The translations under genes were made by a program, and so were the position numbers. Below are positions 36,381-46,435 of a stretch of DNA of 55,291 nt, one piece after another. The stretch is taken from the NCBI GenBank assembly GCA_026391125.1, contig JAPLEO010000123.1, forward strand, positions 1-55,291, given 5' to 3'. The notes beneath the pieces are model-generated. The model saw nothing but the letters and a program-made list of their open reading frames with translations, ran no database searches and was not told the DNA's origin. The stretch is from Bacteroidota bacterium. GTDB lineage: Bacteria > Bacteroidota > Bacteroidia > Chitinophagales > Chitinophagaceae. Each line of letters begins with the position of its first letter. Within the stretch, counting starts at the first letter, position 1.

Positions 36381-37496
36381 ATGAAATTCATTGTTTCTTC
36401 CTCCTCTTTGCTAAAACACCTGCAGCAGATCAGCGGTGTAATCAATGCTAATACGGTACTTCCGATACTGGAGGACTTCCTTTTTGAAATTGAGGACAAA
36501 AAATTAAGTGTAGTTGCTACCGACCTCGAAACGGTGATGCGTGTTCAGATGGATGTAGAGAGCAAAGTGAATGGTAAAGTATGTATTCCAGCAAAAATCC
36601 TCTTGGATACTTTGAAGAATATTGCAGAACAGCCACTTACTTTCAATATCGACAAAAACTTCTCTGTTGAGATTACTAGCGATAACGGTAAGTACAAAGT
36701 GATGGGCGAAAATCCAGATAACTTCCCGAAAGAACCATCGGCTGATGACACTACTGGTTTTAATATGACTAGCGGGTCTTTGTTAACTGCGATCAATAAA
36801 ACCTTATTTGCTGTGAGTGGAGATGATCTGCGCCCAGCAATGACCGGTGTTTATTTTGAACTCACCAAAGACTATGTACAGTTTGTAGCAACCGATGCAC
36901 ATCGTTTAGTAAGGTATAAGCGTACCGATACCAAAGCGTCTAAAGTAGATTCTTTTATTGTGCCTAAAAAGCCTTTGAACCTTTTGAAAAATGCGTTGCC
37001 TGATAACGAAGACGAACTAACCATCAGTTATAATAGCAATCACTTGTTTGTACAACACGGATCTACTCAAATGATCTGTCGTTTGATCGATGCTCGTTTC
37101 CCTGATTATAAAGTGGTGATCCCTGCGGACAATCCTTATAAATTGATCGTAAGTAAAGCAGATTTTCAAGGTGCTTTACGTCGCGTAAACGTGTTCTCTA
37201 ATAAGAGCACTAACCAAGTGGCGTTGAATATTAGCGGAAGCGAATTACAATTGGCTGCACAGGACATCGACTTCAGTTTTGAAGGTAATGAGCGCATGAA
37301 CTGCCAGTATGATGGTGAAGATCTTCAGATCGCTTTCAACGCTAAATTTTTGATTGAGATGCTGAACGCAGCTGATACCGACGATGTGAAAATGGAATTG
37401 TCAACTCCTACAAAAGCTGGTTTAATCAAACCAACAGAACAAGGCGAAGGCGAAGACCTATTGATGTTGGTAATGCCGTTGATGTTGAATAACTAG
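36381..37496 (+). CDS. dnaN: DNA polymerase III beta subunit (sliding clamp)
   Basis: A 371-residue protein of normal clamp length with three repeated domains. Typical segments are FIVSSSSLLKHLQQISGVIN, VLPILEDFLFEI, RPAMTGVYFE, VATDAHRLVRYKR and a C-terminal ending in LMLVMPLMLNN (the M-P-M-R/L tail that lines the peptide groove). It rings DNA and tethers polymerase. It is not beside dnaA or recF here, as is common in Bacteroidota. A terminator follows. Confidence 0.96.
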   Translation: MKFIVSSSSLLKHLQQISGVINANTVLPILEDFLFEIEDKKLSVVATDLETVMRVQMDVESKVNGKVCIPAKILLDTLKNIAEQPLTFNIDKNFSVEITSDNGKYKVMGENPDNFPKEPSADDTTGFNMTSGSLLTAINKTLFAVSGDDLRPAMTGVYFELTKDYVQFVATDAHRLVRYKRTDTKASKVDSFIVPKKPLNLLKNALPDNEDELTISYNSNHLFVQHGSTQMICRLIDARFPDYKVVIPADNPYKLIVSKADFQGALRRVNVFSNKSTNQVALNISGSELQLAAQDIDFSFEGNERMNCQYDGEDLQIAFNAKFLIEMLNAADTDDVKMELSTPTKAGLIKPTEQGEGEDLLMLVMPLMLNN

Positions 37497-37518
37497 TACA
37501 ACTCTTAATATTACATAG

Positions 37519-37552
37519 GCCGTCCCGATCAATCGGGACGGCTTATTTTTTT
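37519..37552 (+). terminator. Rho-independent terminator of dnaN
   Basis: GCCGTCCCGA pairs with TCGGGACGGC (37519-37528 with 37533-37542) around TCAA, then TTATTTTTTT. It lies 22 bases after the stop codon. Confidence 0.92.
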
Positions 37553-37593
37553 GTGACCAACCAACAAGCGGACATAATTTGTTTGTATATTGA

Positions 37594-38433
37594 ATGCAAA
37601 TCGATTCCCCCATGATAGAAAGTATTGTAAACTATTTCGAACATATTCCAAGTCTACACCGTGCAATAATATTAGCTGGTGGTATCAGTTTTTTCTGGAT
37701 CATCGAAAGTTTTATTCCGCTTTTTAGTTTTAGCTATCATAAATGGAAGCACGCATCGCTTAATATCTTTTTTACCATCACTACCATCATTATCAATTTT
37801 GCATTCGCACTGTTAATTGTAAAAGCAAGTGACTGGGCGATCAGCCATCATTTTGGATTGATGCAATTAGTAACCATGCCACTATGGTTATTTATGATCG
37901 TTGGATTATTGTTGATGGATTTGATCGGTGCTTATTTGATCCACTTGATCGAACACAAAGTAAAATGGATGTGGAAGTTTCATATGGTACATCATGCAGA
38001 TACCCATGTTGACACCACCACCGCTAACAGGCACCATCCAGGTGAAAGTGTTTTCCGTGCAGTGTTTGCGATGATCGCTGTGTTGATCTGTGGCGCACCG
38101 ATGTGGCTATTCATGATGTATCAAAGTATGAGTGCTGTATTATCTCAGTTCAATCATGCTAATTTGAGATTGCCCTTATGGCTTGACAATGCCATCGGAT
38201 GGGTAATTGTATCTCCAGACATGCACAAAGTGCATCATCATATGATGCGTCCTCAAACAGATAGTAATTATGGAAACATCTTTTCTATTTGGGATCGGAT
38301 CTTTGGCACTTATAATTATACGCCGATTGATACGATTGTATACGGACTAGACGTATTAGATAATAGTAAGGATGAGAATCTTGCTTTTCAATTAAAAATT
38401 CCATTCGATAGTAAGGTGAAAACGGATTATTGA
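37594..38433 (+). CDS. Fatty acid hydroxylase/sterol desaturase family membrane enzyme
   Basis: A 279-residue integral membrane di-iron protein with about four hydrophobic segments. The histidine boxes are HLIEHKVKWMWKFHMVHH, then ANRHHPGE and HKVHHHMM, in the order of the family (HxxxH, HxxHH, HxxHH). An in-frame ATG seven codons in is an alternative start. Members hydroxylate or desaturate lipids; bacterial ones act on fatty acids or carotenoids. The substrate cannot be told from sequence. No close operon partner is seen; kdsB starts 33 bases downstream. Confidence 0.87.
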   Translation: MQIDSPMIESIVNYFEHIPSLHRAIILAGGISFFWIIESFIPLFSFSYHKWKHASLNIFFTITTIIINFAFALLIVKASDWAISHHFGLMQLVTMPLWLFMIVGLLLMDLIGAYLIHLIEHKVKWMWKFHMVHHADTHVDTTTANRHHPGESVFRAVFAMIAVLICGAPMWLFMMYQSMSAVLSQFNHANLRLPLWLDNAIGWVIVSPDMHKVHHHMMRPQTDSNYGNIFSIWDRIFGTYNYTPIDTIVYGLDVLDNSKDENLAFQLKIPFDSKVKTDY

Positions 38434-38466
38434 GTCATTCACCGCATCTTTGCATAAATCGTTTTT

Positions 38467-39195
38467 ATGAAGATCGCCGCATTTATTCCAGCACGTTATG
38501 CAGCAACCCGCTTCCCGGCAAAACTCATGCAGGTATTGGGAGATAAAACTGTTATTAGACATACTTATGATAATACAGTAGCAACAGGATTGTTTGATGA
38601 TGTGTATGTTGTAACCGATAGCGAGATCATTTTTAATGAGATAAGTGCAAATGGTGGCAAAGCTATCATGAGTATCAAAACACACGAAAGCGGTAGTGAT
38701 AGAATTGCAGAAGCTGCGGCTAATATGGACATAGATATCATTGTGAATGTGCAAGGCGATGAACCATTTGTTCAAAGAGAACCACTAGAAAAATTATTAG
38801 CCACATTTACTGGCACCGACGGAGATACGGTTAAAGTTGCGTCGTTGATGCAAGAGTTGAAAGACCCCACATTAATTGCAGATCCGAATTATGTAAAAGT
38901 TGCAGTGGATCGAAATATGAATTCTTTATTCTTCTCAAGAAGCGTCATCCCTTTTCCGAGAAACACAGCGCTAAAGAGTATTTATTATGAGCATATTGGC
39001 GTGTATGCATTTAGAAAAGAATCCTTATTGCAATTTACCAACTGGCCAATGACGCCACTGGAAGCAGCAGAGAAAATTGAATGCTTGCGTTATCTCGAAT
39101 ATGGTATTCCATTGCGTATGGTGGTTACAACTTATATGGGTGTAGAGATTGATACACCAGAAGATCTGATCAAAGCAGCAAAGCTTCTAAAATAA
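38467..39195 (+). CDS. kdsB: CMP-Kdo synthetase (3-deoxy-manno-octulosonate cytidylyltransferase)
   Basis: A 242-residue nucleotidyltransferase. Signatures are FIPARYAATRFPAKLM (CTP loop), TDSEIIFNE, HESGSDRIAEAA, VNVQGDEPFVQ and YEHIGVYAFRKESLLQF. It activates Kdo (or 8-amino-Kdo in some species) with CMP for lipopolysaccharide. A KdnB-like dehydrogenase lies about 3 kb downstream on the same strand, which bears on which sugar is used here. Confidence 0.94.
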   Translation: MKIAAFIPARYAATRFPAKLMQVLGDKTVIRHTYDNTVATGLFDDVYVVTDSEIIFNEISANGGKAIMSIKTHESGSDRIAEAAANMDIDIIVNVQGDEPFVQREPLEKLLATFTGTDGDTVKVASLMQELKDPTLIADPNYVKVAVDRNMNSLFFSRSVIPFPRNTALKSIYYEHIGVYAFRKESLLQFTNWPMTPLEAAEKIECLRYLEYGIPLRMVVTTYMGVEIDTPEDLIKAAKLLK

Positions 39196-39293
39196 TTCGC
39201 TCATAAATTCAGCACATCAATCGTTTGATATTTTTAGATAGAAGCTTTTTGCAAGGCTTTTGTTATCTTTCTGTATCAAAATAACGATTGCAT

Positions 39294-40643
39294 ATGAATC
39301 AGAACAAACTCATTCGCTGGTCGATTGTTGTAGCACTAGCCGGTTTTATTTTTGGATTTGATACAGTGGTCATCTCCGGTGCAAACCAACCCATCAAAGA
39401 ACTCTGGCACACGTCTCCTTTATTTCATGGATTTTTTATTATGTCGATGGCATTATGGGGAACTGTGATCGGTGCATTGTTTGGAGGAATTCCCACAGAA
39501 AAATACGGCAGAAAAAAAGTATTGCTCTGGGTGGGAATCTTATTTGCGGTGTCTGCATTCGGTTCTGCATTTGCAAACGACCCCTATGTTTTTTCTTTCT
39601 TCCGTTTTCTTGGCGGATTAGGGATCGGTGTTTCTTCAGTAGTAGCACCCATTTATATTTCAGAAATTTCAACACCTAAAACCAGGGGAACACTTGGGGC
39701 ATTATACCAGTTCAATATTGTGTTCGGAATTCTGATTGCATTTTTATCGAACTATTTTTTACAAGGATTTGGCGGTGCAAATGATTGGCGCTGGATGCTG
39801 GGTGTATTAGCCGTTCCTTCTATTTTATATACCGCATTGGTATTTGGAATTTCTGAAAGTCCGAGGTGGCTGATCTCTAAAAAGAATGATCAAGAAGCCG
39901 CGAAAAAAATCATGTTACAAATTGGCGTAGAAGATGTGGAGGCCGAAGTAAAAAGCATCATACAAAGCAATCAACACGATTCAAGCAAAGGAAATCCTTC
40001 TGAATTTTTTAATGCGAAGCACAAAAAAATAATCTTCTTAGCTTTTCTGATCGCGTTTTTTAATCAGGTTTCTGGGATCAATTTCATACTTTATTATGCT
40101 CCAGAGATTTTGGAAAAAGCCGGACTAGCTGCAAAAGAATCTTTATTTAATTCTATTGCGATCGGCGGCACCAATTTGATCTTCACTTTTGTGGGCTTGT
40201 ATTTAATTGACAAGCTTGGAAGAAAAACACTCTTGCTGATTGGATCGTTTGGTTATATTTTTAGTCTGTCGTTGGTTTCATATGCGTTCTATGCACATAC
40301 GAGTCCGCTGTTTTTAATGACCTTCTTGTTGTTCTTTATTGCATCGCATGCAGTTGGACAAGGAGCGGTAATTTGGGTATTCATTTCAGAAATATTTCCG
40401 AATAAGATCCGTTCGGCAGGACAATCTTTCGGGGCCAGTATTCACTGGGTGTTTGCGGCCATCATCACGTTGGTAACACCTTATTTTTTAGATAAGGACA
40501 ATGGCATATTCAAAGAAAATCCTTGGCCCATCTTCGCCTTCTTTGCAGGTATGATGGTATTGCAATTGATATGGGTGGTGACTAGTATGCCAGAAACAAA
40601 AAATATTTCGTTGGAAGAATTAGAAAAGAAACTGATCAAATAA
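39294..40643 (+). CDS. MFS sugar porter
   Basis: A 449-residue transporter with twelve predicted helices; the ATG at 39294 (MNQNKLIRW) or one two codons upstream can start it. Sugar-porter signatures are GFIFGFDTVVISGANQ, GRKKVLLWVGILF, ISESPRWLISKK, the helix-7 segment FFNQVSGINFILYYAPEIL, DKLGRKTLLLIG and PETKNISLEELE. It is 10 bases upstream of a secreted GH32 fructosidase, so fructose or sucrose is the likely cargo, by context. Confidence 0.92.
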   Translation: MNQNKLIRWSIVVALAGFIFGFDTVVISGANQPIKELWHTSPLFHGFFIMSMALWGTVIGALFGGIPTEKYGRKKVLLWVGILFAVSAFGSAFANDPYVFSFFRFLGGLGIGVSSVVAPIYISEISTPKTRGTLGALYQFNIVFGILIAFLSNYFLQGFGGANDWRWMLGVLAVPSILYTALVFGISESPRWLISKKNDQEAAKKIMLQIGVEDVEAEVKSIIQSNQHDSSKGNPSEFFNAKHKKIIFLAFLIAFFNQVSGINFILYYAPEILEKAGLAAKESLFNSIAIGGTNLIFTFVGLYLIDKLGRKTLLLIGSFGYIFSLSLVSYAFYAHTSPLFLMTFLLFFIASHAVGQGAVIWVFISEIFPNKIRSAGQSFGASIHWVFAAIITLVTPYFLDKDNGIFKENPWPIFAFFAGMMVLQLIWVVTSMPETKNISLEELEKKLIK

Positions 40644-40653
40644 AAATTACAAG

Positions 40654-42138
40654 ATGCGTACGAGTATATTAATTGTTAGTTTGTTTTTGTTTGGAACAAT
40701 TGCTGCTCAAAAGCAAACCCTGTTCCATGAAACCTACAGGCCGCAATTTCATTTTACGCCGAGTAAGAATTGGATGAACGATCCCAATGGGTTGGTTTAT
40801 AAGAATGGTTTGTACCATTTATTTTTTCAGCACAATCCTTTTGGAAATGTATGGGGACATATGAGTTGGGGTCATGCTACTAGTAAAGACCTGATACATT
40901 GGGATGAATTACCTGTAGCGATTGCAGAAGAAAATGGAATAATGATTTTTTCTGGTTCTGCAGTTTTGGATAAAAATAATACTTCAGGTTTTGCAAATGC
41001 AAAGAATAGTCAACCACTTGTTGCAATTTATACTGGGCATACAGATACTTTACAAACTCAGAACCTGGCATTTAGTAATGATGAAGGATTGACGTGGAAA
41101 AAATATGCTGGAAATCCTGTTTTGAATTTGCATAAAAAAGATTTCAGAGACCCCAATGTTTTTTGGTACGAACCAAAGCAAGAATGGATCATGGCCGTTT
41201 CACAACCCAATGAACACCAGATTTCTTTTTATGCATCAGGAAATTTAATGCAATGGAAAAAGCTGAGTGATTTTGGTCCGAGGGGTGACACTAGTGGTGT
41301 ATGGGAGTGTCCAGATCTTATGCAAGTTCCCATTGAAGGGGAAGCCGGTAAAACGAAATGGGTTTTATTTACTTCGCAGAATAGCACCATGCAATATTTT
41401 GTGGGCGAGTTTGATGGTATACAATTCTTAGAGGATCATCCAAGTACCACCATTCACAAACAGGATCATGGCACAGATTATTATGCAGCTGTTGCTTATC
41501 ACAATACTATCGACAAACAACCCATCAGTATAGGTTGGGTGAATAATTGGGAATATGCGAATGCCATTCCTACAAAGCCTTGGAAAAGTGCGATGTCCTT
41601 ACCAAGAAAATTGTCTGTGAAAAAGCAGGAAGGAGACTGGGTGTTGGTGCAACAACCGATTGGGGCTTTGACTTCTTTGAGGGGTCCAGAACAGCATGCA
41701 GCCGATAAAAACTTGAAGCAAAATTTGCTACTGCCTTTTTCAGGCAGTAGTTATGAATTGTCTTTGCAGATGCAGTCACAGCCAAACGCAGTTGCAGGCA
41801 TAAGAGTTGCAATGGGTGCTTACGGGTATTTTGAAATTGGCTATGATAGTAAAACAGAACAGATTTATATAGACCGTTCTCATACGGTAAACGATTTCAA
41901 TAAAAAGTATGCAGCAATTGCAAAATCTGGAACTATTTTAAAACCTGAGAATGGAAAAATTACGCTCAGAATTTTTGTAGATGCCAGTATCGTTGAAGTG
42001 TATTCAGCTGACGGAACCGTGGTTCTTACCGCGCAGGTATTTTCAGAGAAGACAGAAAAGTATATTCAATTATTTAGTGATGGTGCCGCTACCCAGTTCA
42101 AAAACATTCGCTTTTGGCAAATGAAATCGATCCGTTAA
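40654..42138 (+). CDS. Secreted GH32 fructosidase (levanase/inulinase/sucrase type)
   Basis: A 494-residue protein with signal peptide MRTSILIVSLFLFGTIAAQ. The catalytic residues are in place: nucleophile Asp43 in WMNDPNGLVY, Asp166 in FRDPNVFW, and acid/base Glu218 in WECPDL. The five-bladed propeller is followed from about 340 by the usual beta-sandwich with SIVEVYSADGT. It releases fructose from fructans or sucrose outside the cytoplasm; linkage preference cannot be told. The adjacent MFS porter would take up the product. Confidence 0.94.
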   Translation: MRTSILIVSLFLFGTIAAQKQTLFHETYRPQFHFTPSKNWMNDPNGLVYKNGLYHLFFQHNPFGNVWGHMSWGHATSKDLIHWDELPVAIAEENGIMIFSGSAVLDKNNTSGFANAKNSQPLVAIYTGHTDTLQTQNLAFSNDEGLTWKKYAGNPVLNLHKKDFRDPNVFWYEPKQEWIMAVSQPNEHQISFYASGNLMQWKKLSDFGPRGDTSGVWECPDLMQVPIEGEAGKTKWVLFTSQNSTMQYFVGEFDGIQFLEDHPSTTIHKQDHGTDYYAAVAYHNTIDKQPISIGWVNNWEYANAIPTKPWKSAMSLPRKLSVKKQEGDWVLVQQPIGALTSLRGPEQHAADKNLKQNLLLPFSGSSYELSLQMQSQPNAVAGIRVAMGAYGYFEIGYDSKTEQIYIDRSHTVNDFNKKYAAIAKSGTILKPENGKITLRIFVDASIVEVYSADGTVVLTAQVFSEKTEKYIQLFSDGAATQFKNIRFWQMKSIR

Positions 42139-42175
42139 AGATTTCTAGGATTCAGAATGCTTTTTATGGAAGTTG

Positions 42176-42183
42176 TATCTTTG
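42176..42183 (+). promoter_or_regulatory. Candidate -7 box for the KdnB-like gene
   Basis: TATCTTTG fits TAnnTTTG exactly, 29 bases before the start codon at 42213. No good -33 element is visible at the normal spacing. Confidence 0.4.
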
Positions 42184-42212
42184 CCCCATCATTTATGTTT
42201 AAATAGATTTTT

Positions 42213-43289
42213 ATGGCATCTTTCCGCAATTTTAAAATGGTAAGCTATGTTGTGTACGGTCGCGGTAGCTTTAATCAATTAGATGAAATTTTAGCACCAC
42301 AACGTAAGGGTGATGCACCAATGATATTCTTAGTGGACCATTTTTTTGATGGTAAACCATTAGCAAGTCGTGTGCCTTTGAGGGGCAAAGACAAAATTAT
42401 TTTTGTAGATGTAACCTATGAGCCTAAAACCACACAGGTAGATAAATTAGCACAAGATCTAAAGAATGAATTTGGAACAATTAGTGGTGTGATAGGCATT
42501 GGAGGTGGGTCTGCAATGGATTTAGCAAAAGCGGTATCATTGATGATGACCAATCCAGGATCTTCTGCAGATTATCAAGGATGGGATTTAGTAAAACAAG
42601 CAGGTGTTTATAAAGTTGGGATCCCAACGTTAAGTGGTACTGGTGCTGAAGTTAGTAGAACAACCGTGTTAACTGGTCCGGTGAGAAAGTTGGGAATGAA
42701 TTCTGATTTTACGCCTTTCGATCAGATCGTATTGGATCCTGAGTTAACAAAAGATGCACCGATCAATCAGCGTTTCTATACTGGAATGGATTGCTATATC
42801 CATTGTATTGAAAGTTTAGAAGGAACGTATTTAAATGAGTTTAGTAAGAGCTATGGCGAAAAGGCTTTACAACTATGTCAGAAAATATATGTAGAGAAAG
42901 ATCATTGGGATGATGAAAGTGATGATCAATTAATGATGGCATCTTATGCAGGTGGAATGAGTATTGCATATTCTCAAGTGGGTGTGGCACATGCAGTGAG
43001 TTATGGTTTGAGTTATCTATTAGGTACCAAACACGGCATTGGAAATTGTATAGTGATGAATCACCTAGAAGAATTTTATCCTGCCGGAGTGAAAGAGTTT
43101 AAGTGGATGGTTGAAAAAAACAATATCGATATTCCGGTTGGGATCTGTAAGAACTTATCAGAAGAAGATTTTGAAAAAATGATCAATGTGTCGATAGGTA
43201 TGAAACCTTTATGGGAGAACGCTTTAGGTAAAGATTGGGAGAAGATCATGACCCGCGAAAGATTACGCGCGCTCTACGATAAATTATAA
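42213..43289 (+). CDS. kdnB: KdnB-like 3-deoxy-manno-octulosonate 8-oxidase (iron alcohol dehydrogenase)
   Basis: A 358-residue group III iron-dependent dehydrogenase. It has VYGRGSFNQL at the N-terminus, the NAD-binding GVIGIGGGSAMDLAKAV, GIPTLSGTGAEVSRTTVLTG, and probable iron ligands Asp193 and His197 (GMDCYIHCIES), His260 (GVAHAVSYG) and His274 (GTKHGIGN). Sequence details such as ADYQGWDL and YIHCIESLEGTYLNEFS recall KdnB of Shewanella, which oxidises Kdo at C8 so that KdnA can aminate it. The kdnA aminotransferase is not in the window. Family membership is firm; the KdnB call rests on remembered similarity. Confidence 0.8.
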   Translation: MASFRNFKMVSYVVYGRGSFNQLDEILAPQRKGDAPMIFLVDHFFDGKPLASRVPLRGKDKIIFVDVTYEPKTTQVDKLAQDLKNEFGTISGVIGIGGGSAMDLAKAVSLMMTNPGSSADYQGWDLVKQAGVYKVGIPTLSGTGAEVSRTTVLTGPVRKLGMNSDFTPFDQIVLDPELTKDAPINQRFYTGMDCYIHCIESLEGTYLNEFSKSYGEKALQLCQKIYVEKDHWDDESDDQLMMASYAGGMSIAYSQVGVAHAVSYGLSYLLGTKHGIGNCIVMNHLEEFYPAGVKEFKWMVEKNNIDIPVGICKNLSEEDFEKMINVSIGMKPLWENALGKDWEKIMTRERLRALYDKL

Positions 43290-43341
43290 TTGGCGCATAG
43301 ATTTACAAAAAACGAGAAAAAATATAAGTTTTTTATTTTCT

Positions 43342-43349
43342 TAATTTTG
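43342..43349 (+). promoter_or_regulatory. Candidate -7 box for the short asparaginase gene
   Basis: TAATTTTG matches TAnnTTTG, 14 bases before the ATG at 43364. The region further upstream is A-rich with no clear -33 element. Confidence 0.4.
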
Positions 43350-43363
43350 ATACAAACTATTTT

Positions 43364-43858
43364 ATGTCGATACGTATTTTCATCACCGGCGGAACTTTCG
43401 ACAAGGAGTACAATGAGTTGAATGGACAATTGTATTTCAAAGACACTCATATCCTTGAATTACTCAAATTGGGTAGGTGCCGTGTAGATGTAGATATCAG
43501 AACACTAATGATGGTAGACAGCCTGGAAATGACCGACGATGACAGGCAGCTGATTGCGCGTCAATGTCAGAATTCAGAAGAAGATCAAATCATCATCACC
43601 CACGGTACAGATACGATGGCAGAAACCGCTGCTGTATTAGCAAAGGAAACGAAAGACAAGACGATTGTGTTAACGGGTGCCATGATCCCCTATAAATTTG
43701 GCAGCTCGGATGGATTATTTAATCTAGGTAGTGCCTTAGCTTTTGTACAAGCTTTACCCAATGGCGTTTATGTGGCAATGAACGGACGCTATTTTAACTG
43801 GGATAATGTTCGAAAGAATAAACAAACTGGTGGGTTTGAAGAAATCAATAAACCTTGA
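43364..43858 (+). CDS. Short asparaginase-domain protein
   Basis: A 164-residue protein equal to only the N-terminal half of type I/II asparaginases (usually ~330 residues). The two catalytic Thr regions are kept: FITGGTFDKEYNE (first Thr) and IITHGTDTMAETA (second Thr, with Asp), followed by TIVLTGAMIPYKFGSSDG. The C-terminal domain is absent, and the chain ends cleanly after GGFEEINKP. There is no decayed remainder downstream, so it is a natural short form. Activity on asparagine is uncertain. Its stop is 2 bases from the stop of the convergent kinase. Confidence 0.85.
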   Translation: MSIRIFITGGTFDKEYNELNGQLYFKDTHILELLKLGRCRVDVDIRTLMMVDSLEMTDDDRQLIARQCQNSEEDQIIITHGTDTMAETAAVLAKETKDKTIVLTGAMIPYKFGSSDGLFNLGSALAFVQALPNGVYVAMNGRYFNWDNVRKNKQTGGFEEINKP

Positions 43859-43860
43859 TA

Positions 43861-46266
43861 CTAATCTAAATCGGGCGATCGATAGACATTGGTATAGTGC
43901 AACACTTTTTTAAATAATTCCTCAGGAAGAAAAGGCTTCACAACTATATCATTCATTCCCACTGTTTCAATTCGAAGTTCTATTTCTTTTGGAAGACTTG
44001 CCGTTAGTGCAATGATAGGAATCGGGATATTTCTTTTTCTTAGAATTTTTGTAGCAGTATAGCCATCCATCACCGGCATGTGCATATCCATCAAGATCAA
44101 TTTATGTCGAGTTAGGTCGAGCATGTCGATCCCTTCCTGACCATTCTTTGCAATGGTAACAGTTGCGCCCCATCTTTCTAAAAAACTAACCGCCACCAAA
44201 ATATTTACCTCGTTGTCTTCAACCAATAATATGTCGATGTTTTTAAGTGGTTGGTCTTCTTCAGATGGAAGTTGTTCGTATAGTTTGTTGGGGTTTAAAT
44301 GAATTTTACTTAAAGGAAAGATTTGTGTAAAAGAAAATGTTGAACCCTTTCCAGGTTCGCTTTCTAGCATCAATTCCACATTTTGCAAGTCCAATAATTT
44401 TTTGCAAATAGCCAAGCCTAGTCCTGTGCCACCAAAACTTCTTGAGGTTGATGAATCAGCTTGTGTAAACCTTTCAAAAATGTGTATTTGTTTTTCTTTG
44501 TCAATGCCAATTCCGGTATCCTGAATTTTAAATTGAACAGTAACATTTTCACTATTTAATTCAATTGCGTTCATTGAAAAAGTAACCTTCCCCTTTTTGG
44601 TAAACTTAATGGCATTGTTTAATAAGTTACTAAGAACCTGTGTTGTGCGTGTAGGATCACCCTGAACTGCTAAGTTGATGGAAGAATTATAATCAAAAAT
44701 CAACTCATCTTTATTTTCGCTAGCATAAGTTTTGAATCCGGTAATAATATTTTTAGCCATTTCATTTAAGTTCATTTCAATTAACTCGAAATGAATTTTT
44801 CCAGCTTCAATTTTATTATAGTCTAGAATATTATTAACGATAGATAATAAATTGTTTGCAGAAAACACCATCACATTTAAATATTCTTCTTGGTCTTTTC
44901 GAGGTTTATCGCGCAGTAATAAATTCGACAAACCAATCACTGAATTCAATGGTGTTCTAATCTCGTGCGACATGGTTGATAAGAACTCACTTTTAGCAAG
45001 TAAGCCCTCCTCTGCTTGTTTTTTTGCTTGATTTAACACAAACGCAAACCGAAAAGATAGGATCAAAGATTGAAGAAAGAAGAATGCAACGAAGCCAATG
45101 AATATTATTCCTTTCTGCGGACTCACCAGCCCAAAGTATTCAAGATTGATTATGACATTAATGATCAACCCAACAGTTGTACTCCATATAGCATACCCGG
45201 CACCAACCCTATTATTTCTTGCAGCTTGGATATAGACATAAAAAACATAAAGAAAGAAAACGAACATGGTAATCAAAAAATAATTGATGGTTGCCGTAAA
45301 ATAGACAGAAGGAAGAAATATGGTAATGCAGGTAAAACCAATACATATTACCATCATTAATTTCATTACTAATTTACTAAAGTCTTCGGGGTATAAGTAC
45401 CAAGTATATAATGTAAATGAACAAGCAACAGCATAAAGACTTAGGTATTCTAGGTGAAGGGTTAACCAGAAAGGAAGCGAGGGAAGTATATTGTGTAACT
45501 CATAGGAATTAGAACCAATTACTCTGTAACTATACGAAACGCAAAAAAGAGAAAACAATAGTATCACCTTGTCGTGCTTTCCAAAAAGAAACAAACCAAA
45601 AAAGAATAATCCGCCCATGAATAAACATCCTGTTAGAATCAGGTCATATGCTTTTTCTTTTTCATCCTGTCCCAACATTTTATATCGATTACCAATTGAA
45701 ATGCTTTTGTATGGACCTCCTTTAGCGTGCCAATAATTTGCAATTTGTAAAACCAGCACAATGCTATCTTTTTCAGTTTCTAGTGGCAAGGTTTTTTGTA
45801 CCCAATTAGCTGATGATCTAGATTTGGTAGTATCAGGATTTCCGTTCGAAGAAAACACATTACCGTTTAGGTATAACCGATAACTGGAGTATACATCTGG
45901 TATTGCTAATGCAATTCCTTTTTTGTTTTTAGGAAGTAACACTTTTAAATAATAAGTAGCATATCCTATTGATGGAAGCTGCACACCGTTTAATTGAGTA
46001 TTGTTCCAAAGTTTTGGGAAATCAATAAAATTGGTACTCGAATTAATACTATCAGGAATGATCAATTGGTGCCAATAAAATGCCCAACTACCCCCTAGAG
46101 GAATGATCGATTTTGAAAAATCTGTTTCACGTAAATCAATCACACCGTTTTTTGCAACAGGTGCATTTTGTGCTTCACTTCTGTTTGATCCAAAAGAAAC
46201 AAAAAAGAATAACAGCAGTGCAAATGCTATTAGTTTATGTTGACGTATATGGTTTAGAGACAGCAT
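43861..46266 (-). CDS. Hybrid histidine kinase with 7TMR-DISM sensor
   Basis: An 801-residue protein. The ATG at 46266 begins the signal-like N-terminus; the extension to 46302 is less likely. Order: signal peptide, extracytoplasmic 7TMR-DISMED2-like beta domain (about 35-180, SFAFYW and [10 protein letters not shown] strands), seven transmembrane helices (about 190-390), HisKA with His434 in [15 protein letters not shown], HATPase with [17 protein letters not shown] and [12 protein letters not shown], and a C-terminal receiver with phospho-acceptor Asp727 in [14 protein letters not shown]. It lacks an Hpt or DNA-binding part, so signals must pass to a separate protein. DISM sensors often bind carbohydrates; the ligand here is unknown. 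Confidence 0.93.
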   Translation of the reverse strand: MLSLNHIRQHKLIAFALLLFFFVSFGSNRSEAQNAPVAKNGVIDLRETDFSKSIIPLGGSWAFYWHQLIIPDSINSSTNFIDFPKLWNNTQLNGVQLPSIGYATYYLKVLLPKNKKGIALAIPDVYSSYRLYLNGNVFSSNGNPDTTKSRSSANWVQKTLPLETEKDSIVLVLQIANYWHAKGGPYKSISIGNRYKMLGQDEKEKAYDLILTGCLFMGGLFFFGLFLFGKHDKVILLFSLFCVSYSYRVIGSNSYELHNILPSLPFWLTLHLEYLSLYAVACSFTLYTWYLYPEDFSKLVMKLMMVICIGFTCITIFLPSVYFTATINYFLITMFVFFLYVFYVYIQAARNNRVGAGYAIWSTTVGLIINVIINLEYFGLVSPQKGIIFIGFVAFFFLQSLILSFRFAFVLNQAKKQAEEGLLAKSEFLSTMSHEIRTPLNSVIGLSNLLLRDKPRKDQEEYLNVMVFSANNLLSIVNNILDYNKIEAGKIHFELIEMNLNEMAKNIITGFKTYASENKDELIFDYNSSINLAVQGDPTRTTQVLSNLLNNAIKFTKKGKVTFSMNAIELNSENVTVQFKIQDTGIGIDKEKQIHIFERFTQADSSTSRSFGGTGLGLAICKKLLDLQNVELMLESEPGKGSTFSFTQIFPLSKIHLNPNKLYEQLPSEEDQPLKNIDILLVEDNEVNILVAVSFLERWGATVTIAKNGQEGIDMLDLTRHKLILMDMHMPVMDGYTATKILRKRNIPIPIIALTASLPKEIELRIETVGMNDIVVKPFLPEELFKKVLHYTNVYRSPDLD

Positions 46267-46380
46267 AGCTAGATTGATTATGAAATCAGTCGGATAAACC
46301 AAGTTGGAGGGTTAATTAAAAATAAAGAACTTTTGAGGATTTTGTATCATATATATAAGTATATCATCAAAATACAACAT

Positions 46381-46410
46381 AAAAAAGCCATCCTCTAAAA
46401 TGAGGATGGC
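46381..46410 (-). terminator. Rho-independent terminator of the OmpA gene
   Basis: GCCATCCTC (46387-46395) and GAGGATGGC (46402-46410) form a 9-bp stem with 6-nt loop, and the minus strand continues with six T. It is 25 bases after the OmpA stop. Confidence 0.92.
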
Positions 46411-46435
46411 CGTAGAATTTGGGTTAGTTGATCTA

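Noticed and set aside
45070..45360. Plus-strand 96-codon frame inside the kinase gene
   Set aside because: Antisense of transmembrane helices; Asn/Tyr-rich shadow.
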